Shown here: one piece after another, positions 1-8,756 of the stretch
Layout: each line of letters starts with the position of its first letter
How positions within the stretch are numbered: position 1 is the first letter of the stretch
NCBI GenBank assembly: GCA_937925845.1
Contig: CALAML010000040.1
Span: 1 to 64,000, forward strand
Direction of reading: 5' to 3'
Source of the DNA: an uncultured Acidimicrobiales bacterium
Lineage (GTDB): Bacteria; Actinomycetota; Acidimicrobiia; Acidimicrobiales; CALAML01
Length of the DNA: 64,000 bases
Notes under the pieces: model-generated
What the model saw: only the letters and a program-made list of their open reading frames with translations
Databases searched by the model: none
What the model was told of the DNA's origin: nothing
Made by a program: the position numbers and the translations under genes

Positions 1-1
1 T

Positions 2-1504
2 GGGTCAGGTCGCGAGTCACTCGAACTACTCACCCGACCATCGATCTGGCGGGTGTTTCGGTTCACTGTGCTGCAAGCCCTGGCATCAACCGCGCTCACC
101 CTTGCGGTCGGCTTGCCGATCGCCCACGGTATCGCCCGCTATCGGTTCGTAGGCCGCACCGCGCTGCGTGCCCTCGTGGTGGTGCCGTTTGTGCTGCCGA
201 CGCTGGTTGTTGCTGCCGCATTCGACTCGATGTTGCGCACCTTTGGACTCGACCGAGGCCGCTTTGATCTTGACCAGTCGCTGGTGGCCCTCCTTGCCGC
301 CCACGTCTTCTTTAACGTGGCTGTGGTTGTGCGGTTGGTGGGTGGTTTCTGGAGCTCGATCGACCGACGTCAGGTCGACGCCGCTCGGGTGCTGGGAGCG
401 AGTCGACTTCGAGCCTTCCGAGTAGTAACCCTGCCCCAACTAGCGCCGGTTATCGGCGGCGCATCGATGGTGGTCTTTCTCTTTTCGGTCACCAGCTTCG
501 GATTGGTGCTCATTCTCGGTGGCCCCACCCGCGCCACCGTAGAGACCGAGATCTACCGATTCGCCATCTCCCGGCTCGATTTCGACGGTGCCGCGGTGCT
601 GGCTTTGGTCCAACTCGTCGTAGTGGTCGTACTCGCCGCGTTGGCGGGCAAGGTGCAGCGCCGATATGCGGTCGGAGGAACCACAGGGGGGACCGAGCAG
701 GGGGTCCCCGTCAACGGTTGGGGTCGGCGTATCCATCTCGGCGGACTGTTGCTGGTGGTAGCGGTGGTGATCGGATTGCCGCTGGCAATGCTGGTCGAAC
801 GTGCCTTCAGCGTAGGAGACGGCTACGGCATGACGAACTTCACGTCGCTCACCGAAGAGGTTCGCCTGCTGCCCACAAGCCCGATGACGGCGATGACCAA
901 TTCCCTTCGCTTCGCGGTTGCTGCAGCGTTGGTAGCCACGCTGGTGGGGGCGGCTGCAGCCCGAGTGATTGTAGCCGGGGGCAGGCTGGGTCGGATGCTT
1001 GAAGCGGCGGTACTGGTTCCCCTCGGAACCTCCGCAGTGACGCTGGGGTTGGGCTACATCGTGGGCTTCTCGGCGTTCGACCTTCGCCGGTCGGTGTGGC
1101 TGGTGCCCGCAGCTCACGCGGTGATCGGTCTCCCGTTTGTACTGGGTGCTCTGGTGCCGGTGCTCCGGGCCATCAACCCGTCGGAACGCGAAGCGGCGGC
1201 GCTCCTCGGCGCATCTCCGCTTCGGGTGTGGTGGGAAGTCGACCGCCGGATCGCCAGCCGAGCCATCGTGACCGGTGCCGGGTTTGCCGTTGCCGTCAGC
1301 ATCGGTGAATTCGGGGCCACAAGCTTTCTCTCCCGCGGTGAAGACTCCTTCACCGCGCCCATGGCTATCTTCCGGCTCCTGTCGCAGCCCGGTGATTCAC
1401 TGCGAGGTCAGGCCATGGCCCTCAGTGTGATTATTGGCGTGGTGGTCGCCGCCGTGGCCCTGCTTCTTGAAGTCCGTCGCGACCGCACCACAACCCTGCT
1501 GTGA
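2..1504 (+). CDS. ABC transporter permease, thiamine/iron(III) type (5' truncated)
   Basis: Inner-membrane permease of a binding-protein-dependent ABC importer, fused-dimer type like ThiP or FbpB. Two copies of the permease EAA-loop signature are visible (DAARVLGASRLRAF near a quarter of the length and EREAAALLGASPLRVW in the second half), each surrounded by several hydrophobic segments. The track starts at a GTG at 53, but the frame is open back to base 2 and the upstream codons (ending LLTRPSIWRVFRF) read like the normal beginning of a permease half. The true start is therefore outside the window. The ATPase gene follows after a short gap. Thiamine, iron and other small substrates cannot be separated without the binding protein, which would lie upstream. 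Confidence 0.85.
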   Translation, partial: GSGRESLELLTRPSIWRVFRFTVLQALASTALTLAVGLPIAHGIARYRFVGRTALRALVVVPFVLPTLVVAAAFDSMLRTFGLDRGRFDLDQSLVALLAAHVFFNVAVVVRLVGGFWSSIDRRQVDAARVLGASRLRAFRVVTLPQLAPVIGGASMVVFLFSVTSFGLVLILGGPTRATVETEIYRFAISRLDFDGAAVLALVQLVVVVVLAALAGKVQRRYAVGGTTGGTEQGVPVNGWGRRIHLGGLLLVVAVVIGLPLAMLVERAFSVGDGYGMTNFTSLTEEVRLLPTSPMTAMTNSLRFAVAAALVATLVGAAAARVIVAGGRLGRMLEAAVLVPLGTSAVTLGLGYIVGFSAFDLRRSVWLVPAAHAVIGLPFVLGALVPVLRAINPSEREAAALLGASPLRVWWEVDRRIASRAIVTGAGFAVAVSIGEFGATSFLSRGEDSFTAPMAIFRLLSQPGDSLRGQAMALSVIIGVVVAAVALLLEVRRDRTTTLL

Positions 1505-1595
1505 TGGGAGCCGTGAAGCTACGGGTAGGGGAGCCACTAACGGGGTACGGGTTTATCGTTGGGCCATTGAAGCCGATGCCCGAGCGGTGGCTGGG

Positions 1596-2582
1596 ATGAC
1601 GTTCGGTGAGCCGGGAGCCGCGGTCGATGTCGAAGAAGTAACGGTGCGCTTCGGTGCAACCGTTGCCCTTGATCGTTTCACCCAGTCGGTGGCCCCGGGC
1701 GAAGTGCTGGCGGTGGTCGGACCCTCCGGTTGTGGCAAATCGACCCTGCTACGGGCCATCGCCGGACTGGAACAACTCGCCTCCGGCCGGGTCCGGATCG
1801 ACGGGCAGGATCTTGTGGGCACTCCACCCCATCAACGTGAGCTAGGGCTGATGTTTCAGGACCATGCGCTCTTTAGCCAACTCGATGTTGCTGGCAACAT
1901 CGGCTTCGGCCTGCGCATGCGACGACGTTCCAAGCCCGAGATGGCAGCCAGAGTGGACGAGCTCCTCAAGCTCGTCGACCTCGACGGGTTTGGTCACCGC
2001 TCGGTCGATGAGCTTTCCGGCGGAGAGGCCCAGCGGGTGGCCTTGGCTCGAGCACTCGCTCCGTCGCCCCGGCTCCTGATGCTCGACGAGCCATTGGGCT
2101 CGCTCGACCGAGTCTTGCGGGAACAGCTGACCCACGACCTGCGGAGGGTGCTGCGGGAGCTGGGCCACACCGCCATCCATGTCACCCACGACCAACACGA
2201 GGCCTTTGCTCTGGCCGACCGCATCGCCATCATGCGGGATGGCCAGCTGGTGCAGTCCGGCCGCCCATCGGAGCTTTGGTCAGCACCTGCTGATGCCTTT
2301 GTCGCCGAATTTCTTGGTCATCCCAACATCTGGGATCGCGGCGACCAGGTAGAGGTGGTGCCTCTGAACGCCATCACCATCGTGAAGGGCAACGATTCCG
2401 ATCGCGGCGAACTCGACGGTGTGGTCACCGTCGCCGAATTCCAGGGCGAACGCTGGCGGCTAACCGTCGCCACGGAATCCCACGGCGAAGTCCACCTCGA
2501 AGCCGAAGAGCCCGAAGATCTCGGCCAAGAGGTGGAGCTCAAAATCAACCAGGCCCGCATTATCACCCTGCCCAACAGATAG
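1596..2582 (+). CDS. ABC transporter ATP-binding protein (ThiQ/FbpC/PotA-like)
   Basis: Cytoplasmic ATPase that energises the permease encoded just upstream. Walker A (GPSGCGKST), Q-loop (MFQDHALF), signature LSGGEAQR, Walker B (LLMLDEPLGSLD) and H-loop (HVTHD) are all present. About 90 C-terminal residues beyond the nucleotide-binding domain form a TOBE-like extension. The track ORF begins at 1434 inside the permease gene. I chose ATG 1596 because the protein there begins with the usual beta-strand (VDVEEVTVRFG), and the earlier residues are low-quality sequence overlapping the permease in another frame. GTG 1539 is an alternative. The 3' end runs directly into a hairpin element at 2583. Confidence 0.88.
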   Translation: MTFGEPGAAVDVEEVTVRFGATVALDRFTQSVAPGEVLAVVGPSGCGKSTLLRAIAGLEQLASGRVRIDGQDLVGTPPHQRELGLMFQDHALFSQLDVAGNIGFGLRMRRRSKPEMAARVDELLKLVDLDGFGHRSVDELSGGEAQRVALARALAPSPRLLMLDEPLGSLDRVLREQLTHDLRRVLRELGHTAIHVTHDQHEAFALADRIAIMRDGQLVQSGRPSELWSAPADAFVAEFLGHPNIWDRGDQVEVVPLNAITIVKGNDSDRGELDGVVTVAEFQGERWRLTVATESHGEVHLEAEEPEDLGQEVELKINQARIITLPNR

Positions 2583-2628
2583 GAGTTGGGCTGTCTGGGG
2601 TCTAACCCCCAAAGCCCCCAACGTTTGT
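2583..2628. repeat. GTTGGG/CCCAAC intergenic hairpin element, possible bidirectional terminator
   Basis: GTTGGG (2585-2590) can pair with CCCAAC (2616-2621), and an inner GGGGTCTAACCCC forms a near palindrome. It fills the space between the convergent ATPase and fucose-synthase genes, so a terminator role is natural. There is no T run. Similar elements occur near 55646 and 61800. Confidence 0.5.
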
Positions 2629-2631
2629 GGG

Positions 2632-3594
2632 TCAGACGGTGGCCGACTCGGCTTGGGCGGTGTTGGCCTCGTACCAGGCGATGGTTCGGCGCAGGCCATC
2701 GACGAAGGATGTCTCGGCCTGGAAGCCAAATTCTTCTCTGGCCCGCGAGGCGTCGACGCATCGGCGCGGTTGGCCGTCGGGCTTGTTTGCATCCCACTCG
2801 ATGTGACCAGAGAAGCCGACCAGGTCGGCCACCAGTTCGACCAGCGCCTTGATGGCGATCTCCTCGGTGGCGCCGAGGTTGACCGGCTCCCGGCCGTCAT
2901 AGTGTTCGGCGGCAGCCACCACTCCCGCAGCGGCATCATCAACAAAGAGGAACTCGCGGCTTGCGGAGCCGCTACCCCAGACGGTGATCGACTCGGCCAT
3001 GGAGTTTCGGGCGTCGACGCACTTCTTGATCAAAGCCGGAATCACGTGGGACACGTCGGGATGGAACTTGTCGCCGGGGCCATAAAGGTTGGTGGGCATC
3101 AGGTAGATGCCCTTCTGGCCGTACTGATCGCGGTTGGCCTGCAGCTGAACCAACTGGGCCAGCTTGGCGATGCCGTACGGGGCGTTGGTCTCCTCGGGGA
3201 ATCCGGTCCAGAGGCTTTCCTCCTGGAACGGAACCGCAGTGATCTTCGGGTAGGAACAGATCGTGCCGACAACAACGGTCTTGGTCACATCGGCGACACG
3301 CGCCGCCTCAATCACATTCGTGCCCAGCAGGAGGTTGTCGAGGTAGAGGTCGGCCGGCCTGGCCTGGTTCGCTCCGATCCCACCCACTCGGGCGGCAAGG
3401 TGAATCACCACATCGGGGCGAATATCCCGAAGATAAGTCTCAGCGGTCTCGCGGTGACGGAGGTCGGTCTGATCGCTGCGGGGCACGTCGATGTCGGTGC
3501 AACCGGCCTCCTTTAACGCAGAGACGACGGCCGAGCCCAGAAAGCCGGCTCCGCCAGTAACCACGGTCCGCGTTTCACGCCAAAACGATGACAT
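2632..3594 (-). CDS. fcl: GDP-L-fucose synthase family NAD-dependent epimerase/reductase
   Basis: Extended SDR of the GDP-L-fucose synthase type. In that family the enzyme epimerises and reduces GDP-4-keto-6-deoxymannose to GDP-L-fucose for surface polysaccharides. The N-terminus carries the Rossmann motif TGGAGFLG, and DVVIHLAARVGGIGAN matches the family closely. The catalytic Tyr/Lys pair is in APYGIAK, and the NLYGPGDKFHPD segment is also typical. Length (320 aa) is normal. No GDP-mannose dehydratase is adjacent, so the partner enzyme would be elsewhere; a different deoxysugar product cannot be excluded. Confidence 0.87.
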   Translation of the reverse strand: MSSFWRETRTVVTGGAGFLGSAVVSALKEAGCTDIDVPRSDQTDLRHRETAETYLRDIRPDVVIHLAARVGGIGANQARPADLYLDNLLLGTNVIEAARVADVTKTVVVGTICSYPKITAVPFQEESLWTGFPEETNAPYGIAKLAQLVQLQANRDQYGQKGIYLMPTNLYGPGDKFHPDVSHVIPALIKKCVDARNSMAESITVWGSGSASREFLFVDDAAAGVVAAAEHYDGREPVNLGATEEIAIKALVELVADLVGFSGHIEWDANKPDGQPRRCVDASRAREEFGFQAETSFVDGLRRTIAWYEANTAQAESATV

Positions 3595-3710
3595 CAGCTA
3601 AACCTATCGTCGATCTCCAGGGTCCTTGAGGCATGGTGCCGACAAGTCGACCCACACCTTCCTATCGGCGGCAGAGCAGCATCGGTGAGATCGGCCAAGA
3701 CCGACCAAGC

Positions 3711-4841
3711 CTAAATGTCGAGAACCTGGGCTGCGATCAGTTCTTCGAGGTGGCTGGTGTCGAACCAGTTGAGCTCGAGACTCTTGGCCCGCCGGAAGAA
3801 CAGCTGGGCATCACACTCGACGGTGAAGCCCATACCGCCGTGGATCTGGATGGCCACACCACTGACCTTGCGATAGATCTCGGTCGCCATCATCTTGGCC
3901 ATCGGAGCCAGCTTCTCGATCGAGCGGGACTCATCGCGGGCCCAGGCGGCCTGGTGCACCAGCGTGGTCACCCCATCGATCTCGGTGATGCCGTCGGCCA
4001 GGTAGTGGTTCAACGACTGGAACGCGGCGAGGGGCTTGTCGAACTGGACCCGCTCCTTGGCGTATTCGCAGGTGATCTCGTGTACCCGCCGAGCCCCGCC
4101 GACACACATCGCACCCACCAGGATGTTGGTATCCATCATGGTGCGGTGCCAGAGGCTCCAGCCGGTCCCGGGGTCGCCGACCCGAGCCGTGAGCGGGACC
4201 GAAACGTTGTCGAAGTCGAGCCGGTACTGAGTGTCGTAGGCCACGCTCTGCTGCTGGGTCATGGTGAGCCCGGCGGCGTCGGGGGCAACCACAAAGATGT
4301 CCACCCCATCCGCGGTGCGGGCCAGCACCAGGAAGGCGTCGGCTGAGCTGGCATAGAACACATGGCGCTTCACCCCCGACAGCTGGACCGAGTCAGGGTT
4401 GTCCGGGTCGGCCACGGCCTGCATCTGCACGCCCGTTGGGCCGGAGCTGTTGTCGGGCTCAAGCCAGGCCGGAGTGAGGATCATCGAACCGGCCGCGATA
4501 CCGGGAAGGTAGGTCTGCTTTTGTTCGTCGGTGCCGCCGCGGGCCAACACGCCGGCGCTGATCACCGACGACACCAGGTGCGGAGACGGGGCCAGGGTTC
4601 GACCGAACTCCTCGTAGACGACGGTGGAGTCGAGCAGCGTCATGCCTGATCCGCCAAATTCCTCAGGCACCAAGGCGCCAGCGAGCCCCAGCTGGGCCAA
4701 CTGATCCCAAAACTCGCTGTCGTAACCCTTGGCGTCGTTCTCCAGAGCCCGCACCGCCTCGACCGGCGCCTTGGAATCGCAGAGGCCTCCCACGGCGTCT
4801 CGCAACATGTCTTGTTCTTCGGTGAAAGCCAGATCGAGCAT
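3711..4841 (-). CDS. acyl-CoA dehydrogenase (short form, heteromeric-type partner)
   Basis: FAD-dependent acyl-CoA alpha,beta-dehydrogenase of the FadE group. The N-terminus (MLDLAFTEEQDMLRDAV) is the usual ACAD start, and the C-terminus contains IHGGMGFTVE and a basic helix (FFRRAKSLE), typical of the family. I moved the start from 4874 to ATG 4841 because the preceding 11 residues (MGSRPTTGDTT) are not family-like. At 376 aa it is shorter than the second ACAD of the cluster (405 aa). Such unequal pairs often form alpha2beta2 enzymes acting on sterol or bulky CoA esters; that is inference here. It is the last gene of a four-gene minus-strand cluster running from 8613 to 3711. Confidence 0.88.
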   Translation of the reverse strand: MLDLAFTEEQDMLRDAVGGLCDSKAPVEAVRALENDAKGYDSEFWDQLAQLGLAGALVPEEFGGSGMTLLDSTVVYEEFGRTLAPSPHLVSSVISAGVLARGGTDEQKQTYLPGIAAGSMILTPAWLEPDNSSGPTGVQMQAVADPDNPDSVQLSGVKRHVFYASSADAFLVLARTADGVDIFVVAPDAAGLTMTQQQSVAYDTQYRLDFDNVSVPLTARVGDPGTGWSLWHRTMMDTNILVGAMCVGGARRVHEITCEYAKERVQFDKPLAAFQSLNHYLADGITEIDGVTTLVHQAAWARDESRSIEKLAPMAKMMATEIYRKVSGVAIQIHGGMGFTVECDAQLFFRRAKSLELNWFDTSHLEELIAAQVLDI

Positions 4842-4975
4842 CGTTGTGTCTCCGGTAGTGGGCCTTGAGCCCAATTGTCATCGTTGGTGTTGCGGTTGGT
4901 TGCTGTCGTTGTGGTTGTTGTGTGGGGTCGCTATTGCTGCCGGTGGTGCGTGCGCCTTGCGGGTGGCACCAGAGC

Positions 4976-6100
4976 TCAGGGTTGCCAGTCGCTGCCGGTT
5001 CTGGCCCAGGGGTTGTCTTGAGCGTCTTTGGGGATGGCCACCTTCACCCTGCAGGTGGTGGCGACCCTGGTCTCGGCGGTGAGGGTCACGTCAAGTTCGG
5101 CCCAAGCGCAACCAACGTCATCGATCTCGGTGGCGGTCACGTCGGCGGAAAGGGTCATGGTGTCGCCGGGATACACCGAGTCCCGCATCCGGAACGTCAT
5201 CCGGCCAAGACGGCTACGTGGGCCGCACCAGTCGGTTACGAACCGCTCGAACCAGGCGGCCTGATTCGGGGTGTTCAGAAAGATGTCACGAGTGCCGTTG
5301 CGGTTCACCGCAAAGTCGTAGTCGTGGTGCATCGGCCGCCAATCACGCGACGCCAACGCCCCCAACACCACGGTGGTGGCCGAGACGTCCTTGGCCAGCG
5401 ACGGCAACGAATCGCCGACGGCAACATCGCCGAACACCAACTGTGCCTTATCGCTGCGGGGCGGGTTGGCTGGGTTGGGCGAGGATGGCGCCGATGCCTG
5501 GTTGTCGATCGATGGAGCCTCGCTGGACTCGGCCTTGGCTGGCTCGCCAGCCGTGGCGGTTGATGGCTCGTCCGGAGCCGCTTCGGGGCGTCGATAGCCG
5601 AAGGCGGTGTAGCTCTCGACCCCCATCACCTCATCGGCGGCGTTGAGGTACTCAACCTCCAGTACCCAGAATCGGCCGGTGCCGAGCTTGGTGGTTTTGG
5701 GTTCGCTGATCGAACGAAGCACCTGGCGGCTGCGGATCCGATCGCCGATACGGACCGGAGTGAAGAAGGTGATGGTGTTCTCCGAGATGATGGCCTCGGG
5801 TAGCGCCAGCTCCTCCTTGAGGTCAAAGTGCACCTGGAGCGGCACCGCAGGCTCGCTGCGCCCCGGCGACCAATGATGGGGTCGAAACCACACCGACAAC
5901 ATGGTCGGCGGGGCGATGGGCCCCGCGGTGATCTCGGCGGCCGCCGCTTCGTCCCAGTACAGGGGGTTGCCGTTTTCAGTGGCGGCGCAGGTGTTCCAGA
6001 TGTAGCCGTGCTCGACCGGGAAGCCGCCATCGACCTCATACTGGGGCTCGCCGATCTTGGCGTTTACCGCTTCCGGGATGTCCATCAGGTCGGTGCTCAT
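4976..6100 (-). CDS. double-hotdog MaoC-like enoyl-CoA hydratase (fused FAS1-type and MaoC domains)
   Basis: Predicted (R)-enoyl-CoA hydratase built of two hotdog domains. The N-terminal FAS1-like dehydratase half (about residues 10-170) has NGNPLYWDE. A linker rich in Ala, Pro, Ser and Glu follows (about 170-215). The C-terminal MaoC half has SRDWRPMHHD, which carries the Asp/His hydratase signature. The fusion gives one polypeptide of 374 aa where mycobacterial relatives often use two subunits. It sits between the CoA-transferase and a FadE-like gene, consistent with hydrating the enoyl-CoA product of the dehydrogenase. About 135 bases of GTT/GTG-rich sequence separate it from the downstream ACAD. 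Confidence 0.82.
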   Translation of the reverse strand: MSTDLMDIPEAVNAKIGEPQYEVDGGFPVEHGYIWNTCAATENGNPLYWDEAAAAEITAGPIAPPTMLSVWFRPHHWSPGRSEPAVPLQVHFDLKEELALPEAIISENTITFFTPVRIGDRIRSRQVLRSISEPKTTKLGTGRFWVLEVEYLNAADEVMGVESYTAFGYRRPEAAPDEPSTATAGEPAKAESSEAPSIDNQASAPSSPNPANPPRSDKAQLVFGDVAVGDSLPSLAKDVSATTVVLGALASRDWRPMHHDYDFAVNRNGTRDIFLNTPNQAAWFERFVTDWCGPRSRLGRMTFRMRDSVYPGDTMTLSADVTATEIDDVGCAWAELDVTLTAETRVATTCRVKVAIPKDAQDNPWARTGSDWQP

Positions 6101-6218
6101 CGAGCCGGTTCACCTCTTGTTGTCACGGTCAGCGCCGCTGTTGGTTCGGGTGAGGGCGGCGCGTTGTGGAGCCGGGGCCTGACCCTCAGTGTGATCAGAG
6201 CCATCTGCGTAACCAGTG

Positions 6219-7376
6219 TCATCCGATGGCTCCGCTGGCGATCAGGGCCTCGATGGCCGCTTCGCCGAGCCCGGCTTCGTCAAAGACATCGCGGGTGTGG
6301 GTGGTTCCCATGTCGGCGATGGGCAGGTCGGTGGCATCGACCTGGCCCGCCAACATGGCCCCGACCTGGCGTAACGACCCTTCGGTCGGATGGGTGACCT
6401 CCACAAAGGCATCGCGGGCTACGTACTGCTCGTCGCTCGTAAGCTCCACCACATCAAGCACCGGGGTGACGCAGGTGTCGGCCGGAGCCAGCGCGGCAAC
6501 CCACTCGTCGCGGCTCCGGGAGGCAAAGGCGGAAGCAAAGTCGGAACGCATCGCCTCGACCGCCCCGTTCTCAGTCTCGTACTGACGGCCAACCCACTGC
6601 TCGCACCCGAGACCGCGGCACAGGTTGTCGAAGAAGCGGCCCTCGATGGCGCCGACGGCCACCCACCGATCATCGCTGGTGCGGTAGACGTCATACCAGG
6701 CGTAGCGCCCGGTGAGCAGCCCATGGCGCGGTCCAGGTTCGACTCCCTCAGCAAAAAATTCATCGACGGCCAGCGACATCAGCGACAGCGCGCCGTCAGC
6801 GATCGATACATCGAGATGGGCGCCCTCACCGGTGGTGGCCCGACCGACCAGGGCAGCGCAGATCGAGGCGACGGCATGCAAACCACCCGCGGCACTGTCG
6901 GCAACCGTGGCGCCAGGTAGCGCCGGACCCCCCTCGGCGTTGGTGCCTGAACAATGCAGGTAGCCGGCGACACCGAGGTAGTTCAGGTCGTGGCCGGCCC
7001 ACTGCGCTCTGGGCCCATCCTGGCCGAAACCGGTGGTCGAGCACAGAATCACCCCCGGGTTGGCTCCCTTCAACCGGTCATAGGCCAGGTTGAGCCGAGC
7101 CATCACCCCGGGGCGAAAGCTCTCGATCACCACGTCGGAGTCTGCCACCAGCCGAAGAAAGGCATCGGCGCCGGCTTCGCTCTTCAAGTCGATCTGGACC
7201 CGGCGCATGCCACGGTGAGCGCTGTAAGCGTAGGCCGGGGGAGTGATCTGCACCGCGCCATCACGCGGCATCGGGCCCACCTTCACAACCGAGGCGCCGT
7301 AGTCGGCCAGCCAACGCGAGGCGCGCGCCGCGGGCCCGACACTCGCCAGATCCAAAACCTTGATCCCCTCGAGCAC
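6219..7376 (-). CDS. CaiB/BaiF family (family III) CoA-transferase
   Basis: Family III acyl-CoA transferase or racemase-like enzyme that moves CoA between carboxylic acids through an aspartyl-CoA intermediate. The family Asp is visible in GHDLNYLGVAG, the N-terminus GIKVLDLASVGPAARA is diagnostic, and ESFRPGVMARL and GFGQDGP are standard motifs. The track start at 7526 adds 50 arginine-rich residues overlapping the upstream ACAD. GTG 7376 leaves a 19-base gap and begins exactly at the family core. It probably activates the substrate or product acid of the cluster by CoA transfer. Confidence 0.88.
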   Translation of the reverse strand: MLEGIKVLDLASVGPAARASRWLADYGASVVKVGPMPRDGAVQITPPAYAYSAHRGMRRVQIDLKSEAGADAFLRLVADSDVVIESFRPGVMARLNLAYDRLKGANPGVILCSTTGFGQDGPRAQWAGHDLNYLGVAGYLHCSGTNAEGGPALPGATVADSAAGGLHAVASICAALVGRATTGEGAHLDVSIADGALSLMSLAVDEFFAEGVEPGPRHGLLTGRYAWYDVYRTSDDRWVAVGAIEGRFFDNLCRGLGCEQWVGRQYETENGAVEAMRSDFASAFASRSRDEWVAALAPADTCVTPVLDVVELTSDEQYVARDAFVEVTHPTEGSLRQVGAMLAGQVDATDLPIADMGTTHTRDVFDEAGLGEAAIEALIASGAIG

Positions 7377-7395
7377 GAAAACGTGTCCTGTCTGG

Positions 7396-8613
7396 CTAGA
7401 ACGCCTTGGGTAGACCGAGGCCGCGACGGGAAATGATGTTCTTTTGCACCTCGCTGGTGCCACCACCGATGGTGTCGAGCACCGTGTACCGGTAGGTGCT
7501 CTCGGCCCGGCCCTCCATCGGAGCATCTTCGGTCTTCACCCGAAGCTGGGTGCCGGGGCCGCCCAGATCCATCGACGCGTTGGCCAACCGCTTGGAGAAC
7601 TCGGTGGTGTAAAGCTTGTACTCGCTGGCCTCGATGGTCGGTGGGGGACCGCCCGAGGCTTCGCTCTTCACCGTGGCATCGACCACGTTGAGCCCCATCA
7701 CTCGGGCCATTTCCGCCTCGGCGGCCAGGTGAGCCACCCGGGCCCGCACCAACGGATCGTCCTTCAAGGGAACTCCGTCTCGTTCAGTGGAGCGGATGTG
7801 GTCGACCAAAAGGTCGAGCCGTTGCTTCACCGGCGAGTAGGTGAACATGGTGAAGCGCTCAAGGTCGAGCGCCTGGCTGATGTACTGGAACCCCTTGTTG
7901 AGGTCGCCCACCACATACTCGTCGGGAACAAACACGTCATCGAAGAAGACGTCGTTCGTGCGCTCATCGCCCATGGTCCAAATGCCCTGCACCGTGACGC
8001 CGGAGATGTCGAACGGCGGGTCGGGGTGAGTGGGTAGCGGAACCAGGAAGAGGGTGATGCCGTTCCACTTCGGCACATCGGGATCGGTTCGGGCGCCGAC
8101 CCAGTACCACTCGGCGAAGTGGGCCGAGGTGGTCCAAGTCTTCTGACCGTTCAAGACCCAGCCGCCCTTGACCTCGGTGGCCTTGAGCTTCATCGCGGCA
8201 GCATCGGAGCCGGCCTCTGGCTCGCTGTAACCCACAGCGAACTCCACCTCGTTGTTCAGAATTTTCGGCAGGAACTCCTCTTTGAGGAACTCCGAACCGT
8301 GAGCGATCAACGTCTTGCCGATGATGCCCACCCCCTTGCCGATCTGGGGGCCGCCGCGGCCAGCCAACTCTTCGTTCAGCAGGTACTCGTAGACGCCCTC
8401 GCCCTCCTGGCCGTCGTACTCCTTGGGCCAGGTCATGCCGAGCCATCCCTGACGGCCCATCTCCTTCATGATGGCGCGACGCTTCGGGGTGTCGACGATC
8501 TGAGCCATATTTTCGCGGGTGGGATCGAAGATCTCGGGGTCGTCGTTGGCGTCCAGGAACGCCTGGACTTCTTTCAGAAACGCCTGTTGTTCTTCGGAGA
8601 AATCGAAGTTCAT
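7396..8613 (-). CDS. acyl-CoA dehydrogenase (long form)
   Basis: Flavin acyl-CoA dehydrogenase, first gene of the cluster. ATG 8613 gives MNFDFSEEQQAFLKEVQAFL, the usual family N-terminus; the track start at 8667 adds 18 unrelated residues. Flavin and substrate motifs include GYSEPEAGSDAA, NGQKTWTTSAHFAEW and the C-terminal DTIGGGTSEVQKNIIS. At 405 aa it resembles the FadE26/FadE28 type that pairs with a smaller ACAD; the short-form ACAD at 3711-4841 is the obvious candidate. Substrate unknown, possibly a sterol side chain or other branched CoA ester. Confidence 0.9.
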   Translation of the reverse strand: MNFDFSEEQQAFLKEVQAFLDANDDPEIFDPTRENMAQIVDTPKRRAIMKEMGRQGWLGMTWPKEYDGQEGEGVYEYLLNEELAGRGGPQIGKGVGIIGKTLIAHGSEFLKEEFLPKILNNEVEFAVGYSEPEAGSDAAAMKLKATEVKGGWVLNGQKTWTTSAHFAEWYWVGARTDPDVPKWNGITLFLVPLPTHPDPPFDISGVTVQGIWTMGDERTNDVFFDDVFVPDEYVVGDLNKGFQYISQALDLERFTMFTYSPVKQRLDLLVDHIRSTERDGVPLKDDPLVRARVAHLAAEAEMARVMGLNVVDATVKSEASGGPPPTIEASEYKLYTTEFSKRLANASMDLGGPGTQLRVKTEDAPMEGRAESTYRYTVLDTIGGGTSEVQKNIISRRGLGLPKAF

Positions 8614-8756
8614 GCGTGGGCCCCCGCGCTGAAGAGTCTGAGCTGTCACCGGTGTGGTTCGGCACAACTGTAACGGACTGTTACAGAATAGCTGATTGTG
8701 CTGGGCGGAAGTCCGGTCGGAGCACAGATCCGGTGATGGTCACCCTGGTTCGCGGG

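Noticed and set aside
440-1117. Long antisense ORFs over the permease and other genes.
   Set aside because: High-GC shadow frames with atypical composition; the sense genes are secure.
1434-1595. N-terminal extension of the ABC ATPase inside the permease gene.
   Set aside because: Sequence is not ATPase-like and lies in the overlapping frame of the permease.
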